Shown here one piece after another: positions 56,290 through 64,000 of a stretch of 64,000 bases of DNA (position 1 is its first letter; every line of letters begins with the position of its first letter). Under the pieces are notes generated by a model. It searched no databases, was not told the DNA's origin, and worked only from the letters and a program-made list of their open reading frames with translations. The stretch is from Levilactobacillus lanxiensis (lineage in GTDB: Bacteria; Bacillota; Bacilli; Lactobacillales; Lactobacillaceae), in NCBI RefSeq assembly GCF_016861655.1, contig NZ_BOLN01000010.1:62001-126000 (forward strand), in the 5' to 3' direction. The position numbers were made by a program, and so were the translations under genes.

Positions 56290-56553
56290 GTGAAACACTA
56301 TACACCGTTAGCTGCACAACAAGATTTAGATGTCATTCTGGCCGCCGTTCACCGGCTTCAGGAGACCGTCGTCATTACCCCCACGGATGGGGATGATACG
56401 CAAGCTGCCGTCCTGTTACCCAAACGTGAGTGGGAAGCGATGGCCGAGCTGGCGTTTTTGGTACAACCCAGTGTGACCGATAAGACACCTAAGCTCACCC
56501 CAACGCCCCGGCGCTTTGAGCACGTGGACATGGAGAATATGGAGTGGGGCTAG
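56290..56553 (+). CDS. Phd/YefM-type antitoxin-like protein (orphan)
   Basis: 87 residues resembling the Phd/YefM fold: YTPLAAQQDLDVILAAVHRLQETVVIT and VLLPKREWEAMAEL. The GTG start follows AGAGGAGG. No toxin gene follows; the next gene is convergent and its stop codon overlaps this one. Confidence 0.6.
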   Translation: MKHYTPLAAQQDLDVILAAVHRLQETVVITPTDGDDTQAAVLLPKREWEAMAELAFLVQPSVTDKTPKLTPTPRRFEHVDMENMEWG

Positions 56554-57233
56554 TCGAGAATTAAAGGCGTCAGGCTAGCGTAGGAATCCACCTCAAAGGT
56601 GGGCCGGAACGCTGCTGAATTGGTGGTGTGGTGGGGATTGAACCAGACATTGGCCAAGCCAGCGTTGATGGCACCCTGGATGTCAGAGCGCAGGCTGTCG
56701 CCGACCATGAGCGTGTTCGTCGCCGTCATGGCTGGATAGGCGGCCTTGATGGGCGCGAAGAACCGCTGGTCGGGCTTGTCATAGCCGACATCTTCGGAGA
56801 TGTAGATCTGATCAAAGAACGTGGCAATGCCAGATCCCGCTAACCGGCTTTCTTGCACGGACTTGGTACCGTTAGTCCCGGCAATCAGTGTCACGCCAGC
56901 CTGGGCTAGTTGCGTCAGAAAGGCCGTGGCCCCAGGCAACGTGTAGTAGTTATGGTTGAGCATGCTCTTGTACTGGGCCTCGATGGCGGGGCCGTCCACG
57001 GTCATGCCAAATGCAGCGAAGGTCCGGGCAAACCGGGTGTCCAGTAAGGGACCACGGTCGGCGCCCTGTTCGATGCGCTGCCAGATACCGTGATTGATGG
57101 TCAGGTAGGCATCCATGGCGGCTGGCACGTCGGGGGCACCATACTGGTTGAGAATGGCCGTCACACCTTCCGTTTCACCTCGTGTAAAGTCGAGGAGGGT
57201 GTCGTCGAGGTCAAAGATTGCGTATTTTTTCAT
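56550..57233 (-). CDS. HAD-superfamily hydrolase, YjjG-type nucleotidase
   Basis: 227 residues. Motif I FDLDDTLLDF (about 6-15), motif II in IAGTNGT, motif III Lys in EDVGYDKPDQRFF, motif IV GDSLRSDIQGA. Related to YjjG/YfnB pyrimidine 5'-nucleotidases that remove non-canonical nucleotides. The ATG at 57233 gives the normal MKKYAIFDLD start; the upstream frame is not used. The stop overlaps the antitoxin-like gene's stop (CTAG). Confidence 0.88.
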   Translation of the reverse strand: MKKYAIFDLDDTLLDFTRGETEGVTAILNQYGAPDVPAAMDAYLTINHGIWQRIEQGADRGPLLDTRFARTFAAFGMTVDGPAIEAQYKSMLNHNYYTLPGATAFLTQLAQAGVTLIAGTNGTKSVQESRLAGSGIATFFDQIYISEDVGYDKPDQRFFAPIKAAYPAMTATNTLMVGDSLRSDIQGAINAGLANVWFNPHHTTNSAAFRPTFEVDSYASLTPLILD

Positions 57234-57305
57234 GAGAGCCGCCTTTCGAAACGTTTTTTCTGAGTTTAGCATAGATTCAGGGATTCGCAAGGAACGGCCA
57301 ATTTA

Positions 57306-57372
57306 AAAGACCGCGGGCCAATCAAAACTACTGAAGCAGTTCAGTGGTGGCGAGTGGCCCGCGGTCTTTTTG
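57306..57372. terminator. Long hairpin between tandem minus-strand genes
   Basis: AAAGACCGCGGGCCA and TGGCCCGCGGTCTTT arms with T-runs on both strands; terminator of the small membrane gene at 57425. Confidence 0.88.
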
Positions 57373-57424
57373 TCGTGCCAAAAGAAAAAGGCCTCATCAT
57401 CGTGGGGATGATGGGACCTGGTGG

Positions 57425-57691
57425 TTAGGCGCCGCCACCAAGGGCGAACGCCTTAACGATGGAGAGAGCCAGAAACGTAATTTGAATGCCGAGGTCAATG
57501 CGGTTAAGCGAGTGAGTATCGGCTGTGCTTTCAAAGACATTGAAGTGAAGCATCGCCGTAATCAACGAACTGAAACAAAGAAAGGCGGCTAAGATGGGAT
57601 TGCTAGCGAGTAACATCGCGACTAGCATCACCAATGTTAGAATCATAACGCCAATCTTGAGTGGGGTAGCTGGGTAACGTACGTGAGTCAT
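57425..57691 (-). CDS. Small membrane protein, 88 residues
   Basis: Three hydrophobic segments (about 13-30, 32-50 and 65-85). The ATG at 57691 has GAGGTG six bases upstream. No family recognised. Confidence 0.6.
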   Translation of the reverse strand: MTHVRYPATPLKIGVMILTLVMLVAMLLASNPILAAFLCFSSLITAMLHFNVFESTADTHSLNRIDLGIQITFLALSIVKAFALGGGA

Positions 57692-57800
57692 CCGAAACAC
57701 CTCGTTTCACTTAATGAGAATATGGCCATACGATTAGAACTTACGTCTATTTTACCAGATTTTCTCATTTAATGGGAGTGAAACGACGATATTTTTTTCG

Positions 57801-59144
57801 TTAATTGGTGTGACGGTCAAAAAGATGGCTCAGCAGCCAGCCGAGGAGACAGCCTATCAGAGCGGGAACTGCCCAGCTAAATCCTTGTGCAGCCAGCGGT
57901 AGGCGATTATTTAACGCCAGAATCCCCTGAGCCCAGTCGGCCCGTTGCCAGGCGGCGGGAAGAGCGGCCACGGCGGAGAAAATCGCCGGAATCAGGGTGA
58001 AGAGCATCCCCAGGCCAAAGAGCCAGCGGCTGGTGCCCAAAATCGGTGAGCACACGGCCAAGATAATCAGGACGATGGCTAGTGGATAGAGGAACATCAA
58101 CACGGGTGTCGAATAGCTGATCAGCTTGGTCAGGCCAACGTTGGCAAATAAACAGGGAAGCGCCGCAGCGAAAATGGTCAGACTCACGTAAGATAGCCGA
58201 GGAAACAGGCCGTGAAGCGTGTCCCCAAAGGCTGAGATCAGGCCGATCGCCGTCTTCAGGCAGGCAATGATCACGATCAGTGCGAGCAAGAGATTCCCAA
58301 ACGTCCCGAAGTAGTAGTCGGCAATCTGGGCGAGGGTGATGCCCCCATTTTCCGCAACGGCAAACTGGCCGAGACTCATGGTCCCCATCAGGGCCAGCAG
58401 CGAGTAGATGATCCCCATGAGGACCACACAGATGATGCCGGCCTTGATTACGTCCTTGGCAATCTGGCCGGGCTCGGTCACGCCCAGCTGACGAATGCTA
58501 TCGATGACGACGATGCCAAATGCCAGGGAGGCCAAGGCGTCCAGCGTGTTGTAGCCCTCCGTGAAGCCGGTTGCTAGGGGACTGGCCACGTACGCCCCGC
58601 GCGCTGTAGCGTGAAAGCCGCCCATGGGTTTGATGAAGGCCGCCAGCATCAGGAGGCCCAGCAGCACCAGAAAGGTCGGTGTGAGCCATTTGCCAATGTA
58701 GACCATTAGCGTACCGGGATTCCGGGCTAGCGCCCAAGCGACGAGGAAGAAGAGCACGGAGAAAATTGCCAATACCCACCCCTGCTGGGCGTGATGGACG
58801 AACGGTGCCAGACCAATTTGAAAGGAGGTCGTGGCGAGTCGGGGGAGCGCAAAAAATGGACCCACGGTGAGGTACAGCAGGATGGTGAAGGTGTAGGCAA
58901 ACGGCCGGTTGACCTTGGTTGCCAGGTCGAAGACGCCCTCACTGCGGGTCAGCCCAATGCCGGCGACCCCCAGGAGCGGCAAGCCAATCCCCGTGAGCAG
59001 GAGGCCGACGATGGCCGCCCCCACGTGACTACCAGCCTGTTGGCCTAGAAAGACGGGGAAAATTAAGTTGCCGGCACCGAAGAACAGCCCGAACAGCATC
59101 ATGCCGATGAACAACATTTCCCGCCAATTTAATTTTGTTTTCAA
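57801..59144 (-). CDS. brnQ: Branched-chain amino acid carrier (BrnQ/LIVCS family)
   Basis: Cation-coupled Leu/Ile/Val importer with about 12 membrane helices and the family start LFFGAGNLIFPVFLGQQAG (about 19-37). 447 residues. TTG start with a weak ribosome site. No T-box was seen upstream, unlike many brnQ genes of lactobacilli. Confidence 0.92.
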   Translation of the reverse strand: MKTKLNWREMLFIGMMLFGLFFGAGNLIFPVFLGQQAGSHVGAAIVGLLLTGIGLPLLGVAGIGLTRSEGVFDLATKVNRPFAYTFTILLYLTVGPFFALPRLATTSFQIGLAPFVHHAQQGWVLAIFSVLFFLVAWALARNPGTLMVYIGKWLTPTFLVLLGLLMLAAFIKPMGGFHATARGAYVASPLATGFTEGYNTLDALASLAFGIVVIDSIRQLGVTEPGQIAKDVIKAGIICVVLMGIIYSLLALMGTMSLGQFAVAENGGITLAQIADYYFGTFGNLLLALIVIIACLKTAIGLISAFGDTLHGLFPRLSYVSLTIFAAALPCLFANVGLTKLISYSTPVLMFLYPLAIVLIILAVCSPILGTSRWLFGLGMLFTLIPAIFSAVAALPAAWQRADWAQGILALNNRLPLAAQGFSWAVPALIGCLLGWLLSHLFDRHTN

Positions 59145-59194
59145 AGTAATCGCAACTTTCTATGTCAGAGTTTTACCGCAGACTAGCATACCAA

Positions 59195-59218
59195 AAAACG
59201 CCGCCAGATGATATGGCG
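59195..59218 (-). terminator. Terminator of the SDR-like gene
   Basis: ACGCCGCCA/TGGCGGCGT stem, then TTTTTT on the minus strand. Confidence 0.88.
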
Positions 59219-59228
59219 GCGTAGCGGT

Positions 59229-59876
59229 TTAGTTATCTGCCACCGTAAAACGGGTCTGGTGGTGTTGCGGATTCTCGATTTCATCTAAGATGGCAACGGC
59301 CATGGTGCCGGCACTAGTACCGGATTCGCCTTGGTCATTGGCCAACAGCTCATCGGTGCCTAATTTAGCTGCTGTGGCCTCGCCGGGATGGAAGTTGGCG
59401 GCAGGGGAGACGCCAAACCAGTTCACGTTGTCGACGTCGCGTAAGAAGGTTAATTCCTTCAACTGGTTCTGGGGAACACTAATGAAGCTGGCGGCCTCGG
59501 GTGCCTGTTCCAGATCGTGCACGAACAGGTGCTGGTCGTCACCGGTCAACAGGCTGCCTGCGCCCAAAATGAAGGCTAGACGGGGCGTCGTGGTTTCCCG
59601 CAACTGACTGACCAGATGAGTGGCCAAGTCTACGTGCAGGTAAGCCTGAGCGGGGGCGGTCGCAAATGCATCAACCACCACATCACTGGCGGTGAGGTCA
59701 GCGGTCGTCAGTTGAAAGGCGTCTTGGGTGCGCGTCGTCAGGTTTGGGTTGGCCGGAAGCTTCGCCAATTTTTCCTCTGAGCGGGCCAGGGCCGTGACAC
59801 TGTGACCACGTTTTAAGGCTTCGGCAACAATGGCAGAGCCGGCCATCCCGGTGGCACCAATAACAGTAATTTTCAT
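59229..59876 (-). CDS. NAD(P)-binding NmrA/SDR-like protein
   Basis: 215 residues. Rossmann start VIGATGMAGSAIVAEALKRGHSVTALARS (about 4-32). Family members include NAD(P)H-binding atypical short-chain dehydrogenases (DUF-type NmrA-like). Substrate unknown. AAAGGAGGAC precedes the ATG. Confidence 0.85.
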   Translation of the reverse strand: MKITVIGATGMAGSAIVAEALKRGHSVTALARSEEKLAKLPANPNLTTRTQDAFQLTTADLTASDVVVDAFATAPAQAYLHVDLATHLVSQLRETTTPRLAFILGAGSLLTGDDQHLFVHDLEQAPEAASFISVPQNQLKELTFLRDVDNVNWFGVSPAANFHPGEATAAKLGTDELLANDQGESGTSAGTMAVAILDEIENPQHHQTRFTVADN

Positions 59877-59983
59877 AGATGAAAGTCCTCCTTTTTCGTT
59901 GCGTTTAGTATAGGCTAGTTGGTCGGTAGCGACAACGATTTTAACCTGTGGTAGAGTAAAAGAAAACAGAGGGGGTCACGACC

Positions 59984-60541
59984 ATGAAGGACGTGGTACA
60001 AGGTAGCTTGGTACACTTAACAGAAATGCGGGATGGGGATGCCGAATGGCTCCAGGATACGCAGTGGGAGCCCGGCCTCTTGCGCAATCTGTCGGCGGAT
60101 GCCTTTCATCCGTTTACGGCGGCGGAATACAGTGAACTGGCCGCGGAACCCGACAACAATGAGCGCTTCTTTTTCATGGTGCGGGCCAACGCTGATGACG
60201 GGTTGCTGGGGTGGGTCATGTTAGATGACGTGTATTTTAAAAATCGGCGGGCAACGTTGGGTATCGCCCTGCCAGTCGCCAGTGATCGTGGTCAGGGGTT
60301 CGGTGAAGATACGCTGAACACGGTGCTAGCGTTTGCGTTCAATGAACTCGGCCTGCACAAGGTCACGCTGGAGGTCAATGCCAATAACGTGCCGGCCATC
60401 CACGCCTATCAGGCGGTCGGCTTCGTGCGTGAAGGCATCAATCGCGAGGGCGTCTACCAGGATGGCCGCTGGCTGGACCTGTATTCGTACGGCATCCTCG
60501 CTAGTGAGTGGCAGGATGTTTCACGTGAAACAGAAGAATAG
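59984..60541 (+). CDS. GNAT acetyltransferase (RimJ/RimL-like)
   Basis: 185 residues. Motif A/B region GIALPVASDRGQGFGEDTLNTVLAFAFNELGLHKV with the acetyl-CoA-binding RGQGFGE (about 105-111), then NANNVPAIHAYQAVGFVREG. Typical of RimJ/L or spermidine-type N-acetyltransferases. GAGGGGGT precedes the ATG. A perfect parS site is inside the last codons (60517-60532). Confidence 0.9.
   Translation: MKDVVQGSLVHLTEMRDGDAEWLQDTQWEPGLLRNLSADAFHPFTAAEYSELAAEPDNNERFFFMVRANADDGLLGWVMLDDVYFKNRRATLGIALPVASDRGQGFGEDTLNTVLAFAFNELGLHKVTLEVNANNVPAIHAYQAVGFVREGINREGVYQDGRWLDLYSYGILASEWQDVSRETEE
60517..60532. promoter_or_regulatory. parS site (perfect palindrome)
   Basis: TGTTTCACGTGAAACA, the full parS palindrome, within the 3' end of the GNAT gene. 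Confidence 0.92.
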
Positions 60542-60548
60542 ATGCTGA

Positions 60549-60591
60549 AAAATGGTCGACAGTCCCTGAGCTATTGGGATGTCGGCCATTT
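60549..60591 (+). terminator. Hairpin after the GNAT gene
   Basis: AAATGGTCGACAGTCCC pairs with GGGATGTCGGCCATTT (minor bulges). The T-run is weak. Confidence 0.55.
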
Positions 60592-60641
60592 GGTTTGTGA
60601 TTAAATTGAGGATGAATTCCGTACGAGGGACTTAGTCAGAA

Positions 60642-60657
60642 TGTTTCATGTGGAACA
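60642..60657. promoter_or_regulatory. parS-like site (one mismatch)
   Basis: TGTTTCATGTGGAACA; complement TGTTCCACATGAAACA, the same variant as over the module 1 oppA-like start. Intergenic, 110 bp from the perfect site. Confidence 0.6.
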
Positions 60658-60660
60658 TTC

Positions 60661-61185
60661 TTAAATTGGCCACGGGGACTCGATGGAGACATGGGCATTC
60701 AAATCCGTCTGTTCGCTCCGCCGTTCCTTCCGTTGGGCATTTCGTTTGGCGTAGCCGTCACAGATGTAGCGTTGTTCATCGGTCACGGGCGTCATTGGTG
60801 GCAGTGGATTGGTGGATGTCGCGTCCTCAATCACGTAGGTGATGAAGCAGGTGAAACCGACGAAGCGTTTGCCGGTCGTCAGGTTCTCGCCGATGATCTT
60901 CACGAAGACTTCTAGCGAACGGGTCCCCGTGCCACTAACATAGGCTTCCAGGCACATGGAGTCGTCCAAATGGAACGGTTTGAGGAAGCTGACGTGGTCG
61001 AAAGAAGCGGTCACGACGGTCTTGTGGGTCAGGCGGACAGCTGCTACGGAAGCGCTATCATCTACCAGCGACAAAATTTTACCGCCAAAGACGGATTCGT
61101 GTTCGTTTAAATCTGGTTGAAAGACCCGGTGACTGGTCACGATAAGCGTGGCATTGCAGGAAACGGGCGTCATTACATTAGTCAA
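60661..61185 (-). CDS. Acyl-CoA thioesterase (hotdog fold, YkhA-like)
   Basis: 174 residues. HotDog acyl-CoA hydrolase: HRVFQPDLNEHESVFGGKILSLVDDSASVAAVR with the catalytic Asp in VDDSAS, and DHVSFLKPFHLDD. Starts with TTG at 61185 after GAGGTG; ATG at 61173 is the alternative. Preceded by a structured 5' leader (61214-61275). Confidence 0.88.
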   Translation of the reverse strand: MTNVMTPVSCNATLIVTSHRVFQPDLNEHESVFGGKILSLVDDSASVAAVRLTHKTVVTASFDHVSFLKPFHLDDSMCLEAYVSGTGTRSLEVFVKIIGENLTTGKRFVGFTCFITYVIEDATSTNPLPPMTPVTDEQRYICDGYAKRNAQRKERRSEQTDLNAHVSIESPWPI

Positions 61186-61213
61186 ATTGGTTCACCTCAT
61201 TAATAGAATAACC

Positions 61214-61275
61214 TTTGGCTGGGACCCGGCGAGCGGAGTCGGTGCTCGTGGTGGATAGCTAACCGCCCAGCCAAA
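61214..61275 (-). ncRNA. Structured leader element of the thioesterase gene
   Basis: TTTGGCTGGG and CCCAGCCAAA form a perfect 10-bp closing stem around two short hairpins (GAGC..GCTC and GGT..ACC), a three-way junction of about 62 nt. On the minus strand a TGTTAGAAT extended -10 lies upstream (-10 at 61293-61298), so the element would be in the 5' untranslated region. No U-run follows. I do not recognise it as a known riboswitch. Confidence 0.5.
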
Positions 61276-61435
61276 TGGCGTTGCACTTCCTCCATTCTAA
61301 CAGAGTGGGCTGTAAACGGCGATAGGGGCCGCAAGTTACAGCTTTATTAATTTTTATCAATATCTATGTGAAATAGGCGAATGACGCCGGCCGGCTTGCT
61401 ATACTGAACGTAAATTAGTAAGGAGGGGTGTTTTC

Positions 61436-62677
61436 ATGATCTATCATGGTGAACCGTTGGACTTGATGCCAACGCTGGATTTGGCGGAAACGTACCCGTT
61501 ACTCGAGTGCACACTGAGCCTGACGCACCCCATTGACGTTGCGCGGCTAAAAGCAGCCGTTGCGACCACCCAAACAGTGGTCCCTCAAGTGTTGGGCCGC
61601 TACAACTTACGCTGGAACCGCTTTGAAGATGCGGCGGATTCCCTGGACCAAGTGATTGAAGAAATCCCGGCGATTCACGACCCGGGGCGGGGCAACCTGG
61701 ACGTTTTGACCGGGCCCCAATTAAAAATTCAGATCATTCACCATCCGGCTTACGACGCCCTGCGCCTGTCAATGAGCCGCTTGTTAACGGATGGCGAGGG
61801 CTTTAAGCATTACCTGTACCTGTTGGCCGCGGCCTACGATGGCGAGGACCTGGCCAACTTTATCAATGAGCGTAGCGTGCGCAAAATTTTAGCCCACCTA
61901 CGCCATCCCCATCGGGCGCTACCAACGTTGAATGGCAACTCGGACGAGACCTTTCCGAGTCTCCAAGGGGACGTGCACCATCACCGTGGCGAGGCGACCA
62001 TCCCCCGGGTGGTGAGTCGGCGACTGCGGCAACGGACCCAGACGGAAAATGTGACAATGAATGCCATGCTCCTGTCAGCTTACGCGCTGTCGCTCTTTGC
62101 CTTAACTGGTGAAAAGCAGCTGATTATTCCCTATCAGGTCGACCTACGTTTACACGGCCCAGTGGCCGCCAGCAACGTGGTTCAGGTCGCCAACCTGACT
62201 AGCGAAATGCCCATCCCGATTACGGTTGAAGATGGCGACCGGCTAGGCGACGTGGTCCAACGCACGCAAGCCACCATCAGTCGGCTACGTGACGAGTTGG
62301 CCTACCTGCCACCGCTGGTCGAATTGAATCGGATGAGTCGGGCGCTGCCACCGCAACTGGTGCGGCGATTGGCCGAAAAGCACCGCCCGCAAGCGGCCAT
62401 TTCGTTTGCTAACTTCGGTCATATTGATCACACCCGCTTGGACTTTGGTGGCGTGGCGGTCACGCAGATTTACTTTGCTGGGGCTTACCGCACGATGCCG
62501 CATTTCCAGCTGACCGTGAGCGTGTATCATGATGCCTGGACGTTGGCCTTCCGCATGTTGGGGTCCGAACCGGACTATCAATTAGGCATTAAAATTTTAA
62601 AGAACGTCGTCGCCCAGCTGACACAGTGGGGACGTGAAGATCTGCCGGACAACTGCCGACTAGCTGACGAAGGCTAG
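61436..62677 (+). CDS. Condensation-domain/acyltransferase-like protein with degenerate active-site motif
   Basis: 413 residues. The fold pattern resembles the CoA-dependent acyltransferase / NRPS condensation superfamily: the N-terminal TLSLTHPIDVARLKAAVATTQTVVPQVL, the position of HHxxxDG at about 113-119 reading SRLLTDG, and a C-terminal ISFANFGHID (DFGWG-like region). The first two His of the catalytic motif are replaced by Ser and Arg, so it may be inactive or use another chemistry. Stand-alone gene, no NRPS modules nearby. AGGAGGGG precedes the ATG. Confidence 0.6.
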   Translation: MIYHGEPLDLMPTLDLAETYPLLECTLSLTHPIDVARLKAAVATTQTVVPQVLGRYNLRWNRFEDAADSLDQVIEEIPAIHDPGRGNLDVLTGPQLKIQIIHHPAYDALRLSMSRLLTDGEGFKHYLYLLAAAYDGEDLANFINERSVRKILAHLRHPHRALPTLNGNSDETFPSLQGDVHHHRGEATIPRVVSRRLRQRTQTENVTMNAMLLSAYALSLFALTGEKQLIIPYQVDLRLHGPVAASNVVQVANLTSEMPIPITVEDGDRLGDVVQRTQATISRLRDELAYLPPLVELNRMSRALPPQLVRRLAEKHRPQAAISFANFGHIDHTRLDFGGVAVTQIYFAGAYRTMPHFQLTVSVYHDAWTLAFRMLGSEPDYQLGIKILKNVVAQLTQWGREDLPDNCRLADEG

Positions 62678-62697
62678 GTAGTGGTTAGGCAGACGCG

Positions 62698-62735
62698 AAA
62701 AGGGACTGTGACGGTTGTCACAGCCCCTTTTGTCA
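62698..62735 (+). terminator. Terminator of the condensation-like gene
   Basis: AAAAGGGACTGTGAC/GTCACAGCCCCTTTT stem with a short T-run. Confidence 0.88.
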
Positions 62736-62954
62736 ATCCAATTAAGGTGAGTGCCGCTAGTAACGCCACGTCCTTTGGGGGGAGTGCGATTCGTTAACTG
62801 GCGTGATCTGCATTTTTAGTGGACGGCCTTAATACGTTGTTTCACTTGCAGTGTAGCATAGGTCGCTGGTTGGCTGGTGGTGAGTGACTTGGCTGTGACC
62901 CAGAGTGGCCGAAGTGGCTAAAAAACGCCCACAGTTAACCTAATCACCTAACCA
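62736..62954. other. Non-coding gap before the repeat
   Basis: No gene or clear signal noticed, apart from scattered GT-rich sequence. Confidence 0.35.
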
Positions 62955-62989
62955 ACGGGGGTGAAAATGAGCTGGAATGCGATGACAGG

Positions 62990-63172
62990 CGTTCCCGGCG
63001 GCGGATTCAAAGTGCCTTGCTGTGGGGCCGGTTACAGCCTGAGGGGCGGGCTTTCACCTCGACTTTGAGCCGAAGGGCGGTCTCAAAGGTCGTCCCGTGC
63101 TCTAAGTAGAGAAAATCGCTCTACTAAGACCACCGACACAGCTGGTCACTTTGATCCGCCTCTGGTCACTGA
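62990..63172 (+). repeat. Structured dispersed repeat, type B, copy 4
   Basis: Long closing stem GGCGGATTCAAAGTGCC / GGTCACTTTGATCCGCC (two imperfect positions), TTTGAG/CTCAAA arm, mismatch arm CTAAGTAGAG/CTCTACTAAG (A-A). An A-like left flank GGGTGAAAATGAG is at 62959. Confidence 0.85.
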
Positions 63173-63297
63173 CACTGCGTAACCCAACTCAGTTTCGCTG
63201 GTTTTGTGGCTGATGTTGGTTTCGTCCATGTTGGCTTACTGTTGGCGTATTTGGCGGCGGTAGGGCCGCGGTTGGGAGTAACTGATAGGTAATTAAA

Positions 63298-63331
63298 AAG
63301 GGCGCAACCGTAGATTTGGTTGGGCCCTTCG
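63298..63331. other. Hairpin between two type B repeats
   Basis: AAGGGCGCAACC / GGTTGGGCCCTT with an 8-base loop; terminator-like, but no gene ends nearby on either strand except the convergent pair further out. Confidence 0.5.
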
Positions 63332-63407
63332 TATCGACTAGAGTCATATAGTTATTTTAAAAAGTTAACGCCGACTCGAGCTAAATTACACCAGCTCAAT
63401 CAACTTC

Positions 63408-63592
63408 AGTGACCAGAGGTGGGCCAAGGTCCCCAGCTGTGTCGGTGGTCTTAGCTGAGGTTTCTCACGCAGCCTAGTCCACGGGGCAACCTTTGAGACC
63501 GTTTCTCAGGCTCAAAGTTGAGGTGGAAGCCCGATTCTCAGGCTGGAACCGACCCCACAGCAGGGGACCTTGAGTCCACCGCCGGGAACGAC
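63408..63592 (-). repeat. Structured dispersed repeat, type B, copy 5
   Basis: Margins AGTGACCAGAGGTGGGCC and CCACCGCCGGGAACG; closing stem AAGGTCCCC/GGGGACCTT; TTTGAG arm present. The mismatch arm is partly decayed. It ends 16 bp from the stop of the efflux gene. Confidence 0.8.
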
Positions 63593-63607
63593 TGGTTTAG
63601 CAAAAGC

Positions 63608-64000
63608 CTATTTAGCCACCGCAGTTTTGGCTTGGTAGCGGACCAGGCCCAGGGCGCCCACATTGCAGACCAGCAACATGGTAGCCATAGCGGCGTAGGA
63701 GCTACCGGACAGGCCAACCAGTGGGGATGCCAGGCCACCGCAAGCGTTTTGCGCCAGACCGATGACGGCTGAAGCCCCGCCGGCGTTACTGGTAGCTTGG
63801 TCCATGATGATGGTGACTGTCAGTGTGAGCAGCGCCCCAATCAGAATGACGAGAGCCAAAACGAGCACGCTGACGACCCAGACGTTAGCTGGGAACAGGA
63901 GCGTCACCAGTAAGACGGCACTGACCCCGGCCGCCAGCGTCAGGAGGCTGGTGACCTGTTGGCGATTGGTGAAGCGACTCGCGAGTTGACCGGGTAAGTT
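63608..64000 (-). CDS. Bcr/CflA-type MFS drug-efflux transporter, C-terminal part
   Basis: Partial: 130 codons, open at the window's right edge. Four hydrophobic helices and the pattern LPGQLASRFTNRQQV... followed by ASNAGGASAVIGLAQNACGGLASPLVGLSG, typical of helices 10-11 of Bcr/CflA-like proton-coupled multidrug exporters. The start lies outside the window. Confidence 0.82.
   Translation of the reverse strand, partial: NLPGQLASRFTNRQQVTSLLTLAAGVSAVLLVTLLFPANVWVVSVLVLALVILIGALLTLTVTIIMDQATSNAGGASAVIGLAQNACGGLASPLVGLSGSSYAAMATMLLVCNVGALGLVRYQAKTAVAK

Noticed and set aside
62839-62854. TGTTTCACTTGCAGTG as a parS site
   Set aside because: Only the left half matches.

Overview
The window is the chromosomal replication-origin region of a member of the Lactobacillaceae. 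The gene order rpsR-ssb-rpsF / gyrA-gyrB-recF-yaaA-dnaN-dnaA / rpmH-rnpA-yidC-jag-mnmE-mnmG, with DnaA-box clusters on both sides of dnaA, is the standard Firmicutes oriC neighbourhood. The walRKHI-walJ-htrA cluster, gdpP-rplI-dnaB, a secreted DUF5776-type protein, T-box leaders on peptide-binding lipoproteins and fairly GC-rich codon use point to a lactobacillus of higher G+C than most (a Levilactobacillus-like genus is my guess; composition was not counted). Most genes left of about 48.6 kb are on the minus strand and most of the origin-linked genes to the right are on the plus strand, as expected for bidirectional replication starting near dnaA.

Layout. 0.2-8.4 kb: htrA, walJ, yycI, yycH, walK and walR (cell-wall stress two-component system), with dispersed repeats separating htrA, walJ and yycI. 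8.4-9.4 kb: a non-coding stretch with a walR promoter, an 18-bp palindrome that matches the Bacillus Noc-binding site, a 16-bp perfect hairpin and an A-tract region, then tRNA-Lys(CTT). 9.7-17.8 kb: accessory genes (YczE-like membrane protein, secreted matrixin-like metalloprotease, T-box-controlled oligopeptide-binding lipoprotein, MFS transporter, flavodoxin-like reductase). 18.7-23.6 kb: dnaB, two small membrane proteins, rplI, gdpP. 24-27.8 kb: secreted surface protein, MerR/TipAS regulator, orphan HicB, VOC protein. 28-35.1 kb: a tandemly duplicated module, each copy being promoter + T-box + oligopeptide-binding lipoprotein + amidohydrolase. 35-39 kb: small secreted and membrane proteins, rpsR-ssb-rpsF and an XRE-TPR regulator. 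39-55.4 kb: the core origin block. 55.8-64 kb: accessory genes including an orphan Phd/YefM-type antitoxin, a HAD nucleotidase, a BrnQ carrier, a GNAT, a thioesterase with a structured leader, a condensation-domain-like protein and the end of a Bcr/CflA-type efflux pump.

The most striking unexplained signal is a family of eleven dispersed intergenic elements of about 140-300 bp that fold as a closing stem plus three internal arms. The arms differ in sequence between copies but keep their pairing by compensatory changes, and one arm keeps an A-A mismatch in the same place. Two core types occur (A and B), and one copy carries a B core between A-type ends. Other points worth a look: six parS or near-parS sites, two of them lying over the start codons of oppA-like genes; three T-box leaders with apparently different specifiers; an anti-RBS leader before a 40-codon ORF; and a structured leader before an acyl-CoA thioesterase gene.

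No complete insertion sequence, prophage, rRNA operon or CRISPR array was seen.
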